The notes below the pieces were generated by a model. It did no database searches. It was not told where the DNA came from and saw nothing but the letters and a program-made list of their open reading frames with translations. A DNA stretch of 64,000 bases from Bordetella genomosp. 13 (GTDB lineage: Bacteria; Pseudomonadota; Gammaproteobacteria; Burkholderiales; Burkholderiaceae_B). The translations under genes and the position numbers were made by a program. The stretch is from positions 1 to 64,000 of the forward strand of contig NZ_VEHL01000014.1 in NCBI RefSeq assembly GCF_007679965.1, written 5' to 3'. Shown one piece after another: positions 52,919 to 61,203 of the stretch (its first letter is position 1; each line of letters opens with the position of its first letter).

Positions 52919-53938
52919 TCAGGATTGCCAGATGTCGGCGAAGGCGCGCTGGAAGTTGCCGCCCAGCACACCCAGGATCTGCGTCTCGGTCAGGCCCGCG
53001 CGCAGCAGCGCGCCGGTCAGTTCTCCGAAATGCGCGGGATGCGGGGTCTCGACCGGATAGCGCGTCTCCATGACGTCGCCGAACACGGTGGACACGTCGC
53101 CCCCGGACGCCGCGTACTTGGTGCGCGACATCACCATCACGTGGCGCACGGCCTCGTAGCTGTCGACCGCCGCGAAGTCGGTGCCTATGCCCACGTGCTC
53201 GTAGCCGACCAGCTCGCCGATGTACTTCACGTTGGCCGCGAAATCGTCGAGCGTGGGCTGCTGCTTGGGATCGCCGCGCCAGGCCAGGTAGGCATGGATG
53301 CTGCAGCCCACCACGCCGCCCGTCCTGGCGACCGCGCGGATCACCTCGTCCGACTTGTTGCGCGGACGCTTGATGACGGCGTTGGCGTTGGCGTGCGTCA
53401 GCAGCACGGGCTTCGTGCTGTGGCGCGCGGCGTCCAGGCAGGTTTGCTCGGCGCAATGGCTCAGGTCGATGGCGATGCCGACCCGGTTCATCTCGGCCAC
53501 CATCTCCACGCCCAGGTTGGACAGGCCGGCATTGCGCTTCTCCAGGCAGCCATCGCCCAGCAGGTTGGCCTCGTTGTAGGTCAGCTGGATCACGCGCATG
53601 CCCAGCGCATGGAACAGGGCCACTCGGCCAGGATCGTCGCCCAGCGGCTTGCCGTTCTGCCAGCCCATGATCACGCCCAGCTTGCCCTCGGCCTTGGCGC
53701 GCGCGATGTCGCCGGCGCGCTCGACCAGCAGCCAGCCCGATTGCGGGTCCAGGCCGCGGCTGCGCCAGGCCATGGCATCCTTCAGGGCCTGCTCGAAGTC
53801 CGAGCCCATGTCGGTGACCGTGAGGTTGATGGCGCTGACGCCGCCCGCCAGCATGTCGCGCGTGCTCCCGTCGCTGAAGAACGTCAGCCCGTCGACGATG
53901 AGCGCGCGGCGGTGAAGTTCCGATGCCTTGCTGTCCAA
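52919..53938 (-). CDS. M19-family (renal-type) dipeptidase lacking the N-terminal His-x-Asp motif
   Basis: A 339-residue TIM-barrel metallopeptidase-like protein without a signal peptide. Recognisable M19 blocks are QLTYNEANLLGDGCLE (bridging Glu), GIAIDLSHC (His), LLTHANANAV (His) and HVGIGTDF (Asp). The expected first metal pair, DGHxD near the N-terminus, reads DGLTFFSDG, so two ligands are absent. The start is TTG with AAGGGG upstream. M19 enzymes split dipeptides, including those with a C-terminal D-residue and Cys-Gly. With altered ligands, this one may have changed chemistry. Confidence 0.84.
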   Translation of the reverse strand: MDSKASELHRRALIVDGLTFFSDGSTRDMLAGGVSAINLTVTDMGSDFEQALKDAMAWRSRGLDPQSGWLLVERAGDIARAKAEGKLGVIMGWQNGKPLGDDPGRVALFHALGMRVIQLTYNEANLLGDGCLEKRNAGLSNLGVEMVAEMNRVGIAIDLSHCAEQTCLDAARHSTKPVLLTHANANAVIKRPRNKSDEVIRAVARTGGVVGCSIHAYLAWRGDPKQQPTLDDFAANVKYIGELVGYEHVGIGTDFAAVDSYEAVRHVMVMSRTKYAASGGDVSTVFGDVMETRYPVETPHPAHFGELTGALLRAGLTETQILGVLGGNFQRAFADIWQS

Positions 53939-53956
53939 GATAATTCCCCTTGCCTG

Positions 53957-53999
53957 GTTATCGATATGCGATAATTAAATCCGTATATCGATATTTATA
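53957..53999 (-). promoter_or_regulatory. 43-bp element, copy 1 (dipeptidase side), candidate IclR operator
   Basis: This AT-rich block is the reverse complement of 54891-54933 at 41 of 43 positions. It begins GTTATCGATAT and ends TATCGATATTTATA on the + strand, with the short palindrome TATCGATA near each end. It lies between the divergent dipeptidase and iclR genes, ending 18 bp before the TTG of the dipeptidase. It is the obvious binding site for the IclR protein encoded next to it. Confidence 0.75.
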
Positions 54000-54084
54000 G
54001 CGCGCGGTCCCGGCCTCAACAACGTGCGGGTTTCCCTAATCCCCGTTGCGCGGCCACTGCCCATGCGCGTCCCCGGAGCCCCTC

Positions 54085-54846
54085 ATGTCGAATTCCGCCC
54101 TGTTCATCCAGTCCCTGGAGAAAGGCCTAGCCGTGCTGGAATCCTTCCGCGCGCATGCCTCGATGAGCCTGCAGGAAGTCGCGCAGGCCAACGGCATCAC
54201 CATGGGCTCGGCCCAGCGCGTCACCCATACGCTGGAACAGGCCGGCTACCTGCACAAGGAGCCGCGCAGCAAGCGCTACAGCGTCACGGTCAAGGCGGTG
54301 GGGCTGGGCTACAGCTACCTGTACCGCCATCCGCTGCTGCAGCACGCCCATGCGGTGCTGCACCAGCTGAACCAGGAATGCGGCGAGATCGTGAACCTGT
54401 CGGTGCCCGACGGAGAAGACCACATGGTGTTCGTCATGCGCGTGGCGCCGGCGCGGCACATCCCGGTATACCTGCCGGCGGGCACGCGAATTCCCTGCTT
54501 CGCGTCGGCGTCGGGGCGCGCCATGTGGGCGTACCTGCCCGATGACGCGCTGGAAGCGCGCCTGCGGGCGCTGCGCACGCAGCGCTACACGCCACGCACC
54601 ACGCTGGATGCGGCCGCGTTGCGGCAACTGGTCGAGCAGGCGCGCAGCGACCACTACGCCTACGCCGACGAAGAATTCTTCCGCGGCGACATCAACGTGG
54701 CGGCCGCGGTGCTGGACGAGGCCGGCCTGCCCGTCGCCGCCGTCAACATCTCGGTGCCCAAGCCCGCGTGGTCGCTGGAACGCGCCCGCGAAGAACTGGC
54801 CCCGCTGGCCGTGCGCGCCGCCCGCGCGATCGGCCGCAGCACCTAG
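54085..54846 (+). CDS. IclR-family transcriptional regulator
   Basis: A 253-residue IclR protein. The winged helix (SLEKGLAVLESFRAHASMSLQEVAQANGITMGSAQRVTHTLEQAGYL) covers about residues 9-56 and the effector-binding GAF-like domain follows (RIPCFASASGRAMWAYLP, DINVAAAVLDEAGLPVAAVNISVP). GGAG lies six bases before the ATG at 54085. The gene sits between two near-identical 43-bp elements, each facing a catabolic transcription unit, which makes it the likely shared regulator of both. Confidence 0.92.
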   Translation: MSNSALFIQSLEKGLAVLESFRAHASMSLQEVAQANGITMGSAQRVTHTLEQAGYLHKEPRSKRYSVTVKAVGLGYSYLYRHPLLQHAHAVLHQLNQECGEIVNLSVPDGEDHMVFVMRVAPARHIPVYLPAGTRIPCFASASGRAMWAYLPDDALEARLRALRTQRYTPRTTLDAAALRQLVEQARSDHYAYADEEFFRGDINVAAAVLDEAGLPVAAVNISVPKPAWSLERAREELAPLAVRAARAIGRST

Positions 54847-54890
54847 CGGTTCAGGGCAAACACGCACTGGTGCACAGGCGCCGGCAAGCG

Positions 54891-54933
54891 TATAAATATC
54901 GATATACGTATTTAATTATCGTATATCGATAAC
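54891..54933 (+). promoter_or_regulatory. 43-bp element, copy 2 (oxidoreductase side), candidate IclR operator
   Basis: The mirror copy of 53957-53999, with two differences in 43 positions. Relative to the gene it controls, it has the same direction as copy 1: it starts TATAAATATCGATATACG and ends TATATCGATAAC. It ends only two bases before the ATG of the FAD oxidoreductase, so promoter, operator and translation start must be closely packed. The contrast with the GC-rich flanks makes chance similarity implausible. Confidence 0.78.
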
Positions 54934-54935
54934 AC

Positions 54936-56207
54936 ATGCCTACACAAGCTGCCTTGCCCCAAGCCGTGGACGTCGCCATCATCGGCGGCGGCGTGATCGG
55001 CGTCAGTACTGCCCATGCCCTGGCGCGCGCCGGCGTCCGCGTGGCCCTCTTCGAGAAGGGCGCGCTGGCGTGCGAGCAGTCCTCACGCAACTGGGGCTGG
55101 GTCCGCACCCTGAGCCGCGACCTGCCCGAGGTGCCGCTGGCGGTGCGCGCCAACCAGCTTTGGGGGGAATTGCAGGCGCAGGCCGACCTGGGCTTTCGCC
55201 GCACCGGCATCCTGTACCTGCAGGAAACCGCGGACGATGCCGACAGCCAGCAGAAATGGCTGGACGGCGCGCGGGCCTATGGCGTGGATGCGCGCATGCT
55301 GGACGGCGCCGCCGCGCGCGGGCACCTGCCCGAGTCGCGCAGGCGCTGGATCGGCGCGCTGTACAGCGCCAGCGACGGCGTGGCCGAACCGGACCGTGCC
55401 ACGCAAGGCATCGCCGAGCTGGCGCGCGCGCACGGCGCCATGATCTTCGAACAATGCGCCGTGCGCGGCATCGAGCGCGCGGCCGGCCGCGTGTCGGCGG
55501 TGGCGACGGAACACGGCCGGGTGGCCGCGCAGGCCGTGCTGGTGGCGGCCGGCGCCTGGTCGCGCCTGTTCTGCGGCAACCTGGGCGCCGAGTTCCCGCA
55601 ACTGAAAGTGCGAGGCTCGGTGCTGCGCACCACGCCGTTCGACGCGGGCCTGTCCGCCGCAGTCAACGGCAAGGATTTCACCTGCCGCAAGCGCGCCGAC
55701 GGCGGCTACACGGTGTCGCAGTTCGGCGCCTCGATGGCCGACCTGGTGCCCGACAGCCTGCGCCTGGCGCGCCATTACATGCGGCCCTGGCTGGCCAACA
55801 ACACCTTCGTCAAGCTGCGCTTCGGCAAGCGCTTCTTCGAGGAACTGGCCACGCCGCGGCGCTTCGGGCCCGACCACCCCTCGCCCTTCGAACGGCACCG
55901 CGTGCTCGATCCGCAGCCCTCGCAGGCCGGCGTCGGACAGGCCTGGCGGCGCCTGGTGGACGCGTTTCCGGTCTTCCAGGGTGCGCGCGTGGCGCACTCG
56001 TGGGCCGGCTACATCGACGTGACGCCCGACGCGCTGCCCGTGATGGACGGCGTGCCCGGCATCGACGGGCTGTATCTCGCCTCGGGATTCTCCGGCCATG
56101 GCTTCGGCATCGGTCCGGCGGTCGGCGAGGCCATGGCACGCATGCTGCGCGGCGAGCCCGCGCAGCACGACCTGCGGGCCTTCCGTTTCGGACGGTTCGG
56201 CACGTAG
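54936..56207 (+). CDS. FAD-dependent oxidoreductase, DAO family (D-amino-acid dehydrogenase-like)
   Basis: A 423-residue flavoprotein with the FAD motif VAIIGGGVIGVSTAHALARAG (about 14-34), CEQSSRNWGWVRTLSRD, and the closing GFSGHGFGIGPAVGEAMA. Such enzymes oxidatively deaminate amino acids or N-substituted amino acids. The ATG follows the 43-bp element by two bases with no Shine-Dalgarno sequence, so the mRNA may be leaderless. A GTG at 54966 is the only near alternative and also lacks a ribosome site. It heads an operon with Bug and GGT genes. Confidence 0.88.
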   Translation: MPTQAALPQAVDVAIIGGGVIGVSTAHALARAGVRVALFEKGALACEQSSRNWGWVRTLSRDLPEVPLAVRANQLWGELQAQADLGFRRTGILYLQETADDADSQQKWLDGARAYGVDARMLDGAAARGHLPESRRRWIGALYSASDGVAEPDRATQGIAELARAHGAMIFEQCAVRGIERAAGRVSAVATEHGRVAAQAVLVAAGAWSRLFCGNLGAEFPQLKVRGSVLRTTPFDAGLSAAVNGKDFTCRKRADGGYTVSQFGASMADLVPDSLRLARHYMRPWLANNTFVKLRFGKRFFEELATPRRFGPDHPSPFERHRVLDPQPSQAGVGQAWRRLVDAFPVFQGARVAHSWAGYIDVTPDALPVMDGVPGIDGLYLASGFSGHGFGIGPAVGEAMARMLRGEPAQHDLRAFRFGRFGT

Positions 56208-56250
56208 GCGCGGACCGTTCCTGATGCTGTGCGACAAGGGGAAACCATAG

Positions 56251-57384
56251 ATGGATACCAGGAAATCGCAGTGCGGACAGACCGGCCCGGATCTCGGCCA
56301 CGAGGACGGCCAAGGCCATGATCCCGGCCACGGGCGGGACGACGGCCGGGGCCATGGGCAGGCCCTCCGGCACGGCCACGGGACCGATGCCCCGCACGCC
56401 GGCCGCCGCCGCGCCTGCGCCCTGCTGGCCGGCGGCCTGGCCGCCGCGTGGGCCCTGCAGCATGGCGGACCGGCCCGCGCGGCGCAGTGGCCGGACCGTC
56501 CCATCCGCATGCTGGTCGGCTATCCGCCCGGCGGCGGCACCGACACGGTGGCGCGCGTGCTGGCCATCGAACTGGGCAAGGTGCTGGGCCAGTCCGTGGT
56601 GGTCGAGAACCGCGCGGGCGCCAGCGGCACCATCGCCACGCAGCAGGTGGTGCGCGCCGTCCCCGATGGCTACACGGTGCTGTTCGCCACCGCGTCGCCG
56701 CTGACCGGCGCGCCCTTGACCATCAAGGGCCTGAACTACGATCCCATGGCCGACCTGGCGCCCGTCACCATGATCGGCGGCGGTCCCTTCATCCTGGTGG
56801 CCAACCCGGCCTTCCCGCCCGACACCCTGCCGGAACTGGTGAAGTATGCGCGCGCGCATCCGGGCGAGGTCAACTACGCGTCCCCCGGCATCAGCACGGC
56901 CAATTTCTTCTTCTCGGAACTGCTGAACATGCAGGCCGACATCCGCACCACGCACGTGCCTTACAAGGGCAGTTCGGCGCTGATCAACGACTTGATCTCC
57001 GGCCAGGTGCAGTACACGCTGGAGACCCCGGGCACCACCCTGCCCCTGATCCGCACGGGCAAGTTGAAGCCGCTGGCGATCTTCAGCAAGGAACGCCTGG
57101 CCCGCCTGCCCGAGGTGCCGACCACCACCGAGGGCGGCTTTCCGGATCTGGTCGGCGGTTCGTGGTACGGCCTGCTGCTGCCCAAGGACGCGCCGCCCGC
57201 CATCGTCCAGGCGCTGTACCAGGCCACCCGCAAGGCGCTGTCCGGCGCCGATGTGCGCCGCGCCATGGAAGAGCGCGACGTGCTGGTGCAGGGCATGCCG
57301 CCCGCGGAATTCAAGCAGTTCATCCACGCCGAGTACGCCCGCTGGAAGGCCGTCACGGCCAAGCTGGGCGTCACCCCGCAATAA
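56251..57384 (+). CDS. Bug-family (TctC) binding protein with His/Gly/Asp-rich N-terminal extension
   Basis: A 377-residue protein. From residue about 80 it is a normal Bug protein (WPDRPIRMLVGYPPGGGTDTVARVL, LPEVPTTTEGGFPDL). Before that comes an unusual 50-residue stretch full of His, Gly and Asp (GHEDGQGHDPGHGRDDGRG), then RRR and a hydrophobic segment (ACALLAGGLAAAWAL) that looks like a signal peptide core. The upstream AAGGGG and lack of any other in-frame ATG support this start. The extension might bind metal in the cytoplasm or be a start artefact. Confidence 0.83.
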   Translation: MDTRKSQCGQTGPDLGHEDGQGHDPGHGRDDGRGHGQALRHGHGTDAPHAGRRRACALLAGGLAAAWALQHGGPARAAQWPDRPIRMLVGYPPGGGTDTVARVLAIELGKVLGQSVVVENRAGASGTIATQQVVRAVPDGYTVLFATASPLTGAPLTIKGLNYDPMADLAPVTMIGGGPFILVANPAFPPDTLPELVKYARAHPGEVNYASPGISTANFFFSELLNMQADIRTTHVPYKGSSALINDLISGQVQYTLETPGTTLPLIRTGKLKPLAIFSKERLARLPEVPTTTEGGFPDLVGGSWYGLLLPKDAPPAIVQALYQATRKALSGADVRRAMEERDVLVQGMPPAEFKQFIHAEYARWKAVTAKLGVTPQ

Positions 57385-57402
57385 GCCCTACCGGAGACTC
57401 GC

Positions 57403-59166
57403 ATGGCCTCATCCACCGCCGCGCCCGACCTGACCGCGGGCAGCGCCCCGCTATCGATGCGGCCCACGCTGGCCGGCTTGAACCACATGATTTCCGCCGG
57501 GCACTACCTGGCCACCCAGGCCGGCATGGACGTGCTGCAGGCCGGCGGCAATGCCGCCGACGCGGGCGTGGCCGCGGGCATCGCGCTGGGCGTGGTCCAG
57601 AGCGACATCGTCAACGTGGGCGGCGTGGCGCCCTGCCTCTTCTACGACGCGTCCACCGGGCAGGCCTGGAGCATCTCGGGCCTGGGTCACTGGCCGCGCG
57701 CGGCGCGGCTGGAGACCTTCCTGGAACAGCACGGCGGCACGATCCCCGCGGGCATCCTGCGCACGGTGATACCGGCCGCGCCGGACGCCTGGATCACCGC
57801 GCTGGAACGCTTCGGCACGATGAGCTTCGGCGAGGTCGCGGCCGGCGCCATCCGCCTGGCGCGCGACGGCTTCGTGATGTATCCGCTGATGGCGGAGGTG
57901 CTGGCGGAGCACGCGCGGGACTACGCCCGCTGGCCGTCCAGCGCGGCCATCTACCTGCCTGGCGGCAAGCCGCCGCCGGCGGGCGCGCTGTTCCGCCAGA
58001 CGGACCTGGCCGGCACGCTGCAATACATGGCCGACCAGGAGCGCGCGCACGCGGGGCGCGGCCGCGAGGCCGGCCTGGCGGCCGCCCGCCACGCGTTCTA
58101 CCAGGGCGACGTCGCCGACGCCATGGTGGCCTACCATCGCGCCGAAGGCGGCCTGCTGACGCACGAGGACCTGCGCGATTTCTCCGTCGAGGTCGAACCC
58201 GCATTGACCACGGACTTCCACGGCACGCGCGTGCACAGCTGCGGCTTCTGGTGCCAGGGGCCGTCGCTGCTGCAGATGCTGAACATCGTGCGCGGGCGCG
58301 ACCTGAAGGCGCTGGGCCACAATTCGGCGGCCTACGTGCATCTGCTGACCGAGGCCATCAAGCTGGCCTTCGCCGACCGCGAGGCCCATTACGCCGATCC
58401 GCGCCACACCGACATCCCGCAGGAAGCACTGCTGTCGCTGGAATATGGCCGCCAGCGGCTGGACCTGATCGATCCGCGCCGCGCGGGGCCCGACATGCCC
58501 GCGCCGGGCGCGCTGCCGGACATCCGCGCCATCGCCGCCCGCCTCGCAGGCGACGGGGATCACGCGCGGACCGACCCGCGCCTGGACACGTCGTACGTGG
58601 CGGTGGTGGACCGGCACGGCAACGCGTTCTCGGCCACGCCCAGCGACGGCTCGTACAACACGCCGGTCATTCCCGGCACGGGACTGTGCGCCTCGGGCCG
58701 CGGCAGCCAGTCGTGGGCCGAGGCCGGGCACCCTTGCGCGATCGGCCCGGGCCGCCGCCCGCGCCTGACGCCGAATCCCTCCCTGGCCGTGCGCCCCGGC
58801 CGCTACGTCATGCCGTTCGGCACGCCGGGCGGCGACGTGCAATGCCAGGCCATGCTGCAGACCTTCCTGAACATCGAAGTGTTCGGCATGGACCTGCAGC
58901 AGGCCATCGAGGCGCCGCGCTTCGCCAGCTTCAGTTTCCCCTCGTCTTTCGAGCCGCACACCATGCAGCCAGGCCGCCTGATGATCGAGGACCTGATCCC
59001 GCGCGAGGTCGGCGACGAGCTGGCCCGCATGGGCCATGCGGTGAAGTGGTGGCGCGACCGCAATTGGCGCGCGGGCGCGATGTGCGCGGTTCGGCACGAC
59101 CTGGACAGCGGCATCCGCTGGGGCGGCGCGGATCCGCGCCGGCCGGCGTACGCGATGGGATGGTGA
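57403..59166 (+). CDS. gamma-glutamyltransferase family protein, no signal peptide
   Basis: A 587-residue N-terminal nucleophile hydrolase. GGT blocks: GGNAADAGVAAGIALGVVQSD, the autoprocessing nucleophile Thr396 (LDTSYVAVVDRHGN), and RLTPNPSLAVRPGRYVMPFGTPGGD. The substrate-Arg region is degenerate, as in GGT-like acylases rather than classical glutathione enzymes. It lacks a signal peptide, so it is probably cytoplasmic. It ends the FAD oxidoreductase-Bug-GGT operon (18-bp gap). Its product might be an amino acid or amine used by the oxidoreductase. Confidence 0.88.
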   Translation: MASSTAAPDLTAGSAPLSMRPTLAGLNHMISAGHYLATQAGMDVLQAGGNAADAGVAAGIALGVVQSDIVNVGGVAPCLFYDASTGQAWSISGLGHWPRAARLETFLEQHGGTIPAGILRTVIPAAPDAWITALERFGTMSFGEVAAGAIRLARDGFVMYPLMAEVLAEHARDYARWPSSAAIYLPGGKPPPAGALFRQTDLAGTLQYMADQERAHAGRGREAGLAAARHAFYQGDVADAMVAYHRAEGGLLTHEDLRDFSVEVEPALTTDFHGTRVHSCGFWCQGPSLLQMLNIVRGRDLKALGHNSAAYVHLLTEAIKLAFADREAHYADPRHTDIPQEALLSLEYGRQRLDLIDPRRAGPDMPAPGALPDIRAIAARLAGDGDHARTDPRLDTSYVAVVDRHGNAFSATPSDGSYNTPVIPGTGLCASGRGSQSWAEAGHPCAIGPGRRPRLTPNPSLAVRPGRYVMPFGTPGGDVQCQAMLQTFLNIEVFGMDLQQAIEAPRFASFSFPSSFEPHTMQPGRLMIEDLIPREVGDELARMGHAVKWWRDRNWRAGAMCAVRHDLDSGIRWGGADPRRPAYAMGW

Positions 59167-59167
59167 C

Positions 59168-60226
59168 CTACCGGTCGTCGAACCGCACCGCGGCCACGCG
59201 CCGCGCCAGATCCTCGATGGCGCCGTCGGACAGCGCATCCGTCTCGATGCGCGCCGCCTGCGCCAGCCGCAGCAGATGGCGGCCCTGCGAGCGTGCGTAC
59301 AGCGGGTCGTAGTGCAAGGCCATCATCTCCTGGAACAGCGGCGCCAGTTGCGCCGCCAGCGCCCAGTCGTGCCAGCGCGCCAGCGTGTCGTTGGCCTGGG
59401 TGCCCTTCAACGCGGCGACCTTGCCGGCCAGCGCCTTCGGGTCGTCGCCCAGCCAGGCGTAGTCGCGCAGCAGGAATTCCAGGCGCGCCGATGCCGGCGC
59501 GGCGATCTCCACCACGGGGCTGGCGCGCAGCCGATCCAGCAATGCCTGCGGCAGCGACACGCGGCCGATGCGGCGGCTTTCGGCCTCGACCCAGACCGGT
59601 CGCGCGGGATCCAGCGCATCCATCGCCTGGAACAGCAGGGTCTCGAATGCCTTCTGCGAGGGTTGTTCGACGCCGGGTAGCGCTCCCAGCACCGAGCCGC
59701 GATGCGCGGCCAGGGCCTCGAGATCGAGTATCTGCTCGCCCTGTCTGGCCAGCGCATGCAGCACGCGGGTCTTGGCGCTGCCCGTCGGGCCGCACACCAC
59801 GCGCAGCGGCAAGGCTTGCGCCAGCACGTCGTTGCGCGCGATGACGTGGCCGCGGAAGGCCTTGTAGCCGCCCTGCAGCTGCTGCGCATCCCAGCCCACC
59901 AGCCGCAGCCAGGTGACGAAACTGCTGCTGCGCAGGCCGCCGCGCCAGCAATAGACCAGCGGGCGCCAGCCCTGCGGCTTGTCATGGAAGTGTTCCTGGA
60001 TGTGCCGCGCGATGTTCTGCGCGACCATGGCGCCACCGATGCGGCGCGCCTCGAAGGCCGAGGACTGCACGTACGTGAGGCCCACGACGTGGCGCTGCGC
60101 ATCGTCCAGTACGGGGCAGTTCAAGGCGCCGGGCACGTGGTCCAGGGCGAATTCGGCGGGGGAACGCGCGTCGATGATGGCATCGAAGCGCGCCATGTCG
60201 TGCACGGTGGTCGGTTTGTAGCTCAC
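59168..60226 (-). CDS. mnmH: tRNA 2-selenouridine/geranyl-2-thiouridine synthase MnmH (SelU)
   Basis: A 352-residue two-domain enzyme. The rhodanese domain contains the catalytic Cys93 (VYCWRGGLRSSSF); the P-loop domain has GPTGSAKT (146-153) and HRGSVLG, ending with HYDPLY. MnmH replaces sulfur by selenium in the wobble 2-thiouridine of tRNAs through a geranylated intermediate. The GTG at 60226 matches the E. coli length; an ATG at 60298 would add 24 residues, and neither has a clear ribosome site. SelD is not in the window. Confidence 0.9.
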   Translation of the reverse strand: MSYKPTTVHDMARFDAIIDARSPAEFALDHVPGALNCPVLDDAQRHVVGLTYVQSSAFEARRIGGAMVAQNIARHIQEHFHDKPQGWRPLVYCWRGGLRSSSFVTWLRLVGWDAQQLQGGYKAFRGHVIARNDVLAQALPLRVVCGPTGSAKTRVLHALARQGEQILDLEALAAHRGSVLGALPGVEQPSQKAFETLLFQAMDALDPARPVWVEAESRRIGRVSLPQALLDRLRASPVVEIAAPASARLEFLLRDYAWLGDDPKALAGKVAALKGTQANDTLARWHDWALAAQLAPLFQEMMALHYDPLYARSQGRHLLRLAQAARIETDALSDGAIEDLARRVAAVRFDDR

Positions 60227-60366
60227 GCGGATGGCCGGCGGAATGAGAGGCGGCTCCACGGCGCGCCATCGGGCGGGCGCATGCCGTGCTGGAGCCATGC
60301 GGCGGCTGTCATGCCCGCCAGACGGCGGACACTATAGCCGACTCGCGCCATCCGTACCGCGGCGCG

Positions 60367-60792
60367 TCAGGCGGTCTGCCCGCCACGCTGCATCCAGTCG
60401 CGCGAAGAGCGGAACAGGTCGTGCAGCGTGTGTTCGGGAATGGCCTGCAGCGTGTGGGCCGGCGCGTAGGTCAGCATGGCCAGCAACTGCGCCGTGCCCG
60501 GCGGGCCGGCATAGGCGCCGGCGACGTCGGGCAAGCTTGCCTGCATCTGCTTGAGCGCCACGGGCAAGGCCCGGGCGGCCAGGCGGTCGACGCGGGCGGC
60601 ACGCTCGATGTCGCCCAGCAAGCGCAGGGCCTCGCGGCGCGGGCGGCCGCGCAGCCAATGGCGCAACGCCAAGGCGGTGGCCGTGACGGTGCACAGGGGC
60701 ACCAGGATAAGCAGTGTCCACTGCCAGGCGGGCAAGGCCTGCAGCACTGCGGGGTCGAACAGCTGCGCCAGCAGCTCGGCGAATCTGTTCAT
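60367..60792 (-). CDS. hypothetical single-pass membrane protein
   Basis: A 141-residue protein with one N-terminal membrane helix (WQWTLLILVPLCTVTATALALRHWL) and a helical cytoplasmic part (REALRLLGDIERAARVDRLAARAL). I do not recognise a family. AAGGAA lies before the ATG at 60792, which supports the short form over longer frame extensions. It ends 140 bp upstream of the mnmH start and may be co-transcribed with it. Confidence 0.65.
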   Translation of the reverse strand: MNRFAELLAQLFDPAVLQALPAWQWTLLILVPLCTVTATALALRHWLRGRPRREALRLLGDIERAARVDRLAARALPVALKQMQASLPDVAGAYAGPPGTAQLLAMLTYAPAHTLQAIPEHTLHDLFRSSRDWMQRGGQTA

Positions 60793-61203
60793 CGCACTTT
60801 CCTTGGCTTCAGGTGGCGAAGAAAAAACGTAAAGCAATCGTTCGGAGTGAGCTTGGCACAAGCCGGCGCGAAAGGGAATCCCGGCAAGCCCCTGATAAGC
60901 CGATTCGCCACGCATTTTTCGACACGGCAGGCGATGTCGCACAGGCCGGTTGCGCGATCACAGTGGTCCTCATGCCCGCGCGTCGGGCGCCATGCGATCC
61001 AGCCGCAACCGGTCGCGTGCGTCGGCCAGGCGGCGCACCCCGGTGGACAGATGAACGACACAGTCACCCGCCGCATGCAACGGTACGCAAGAATGGTCAG
61101 CAAACTTGTTCAGCTTATAGTCAGGAAACAGTGAAACCGGTAGCCTGGGACTTGCAGCATCGCGACTTTTCCTCAACCTCATTGATCGCCGAAGGAGGCT
61201 GAC
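60793..61203. other. 411-bp intergenic region upstream of the universal stress gene
   Basis: I see no convincing gene here. A TATAGT at 61116-61121, about 83 bp before the usp ATG, could be a -10 element, but no good -35 sits at the right distance. The stretch before 60900 is less GC-rich than its neighbours. A short open frame on the minus strand (ending near 60970) has no start or ribosome site that I can support. Confidence 0.4.

Noticed and set aside
60970..61120. Minus-strand small ORF upstream of the usp gene
   Set aside because: A short stretch looks protein-like, but there is no supported start codon or ribosome site, and the frame runs into a shadow of usp.
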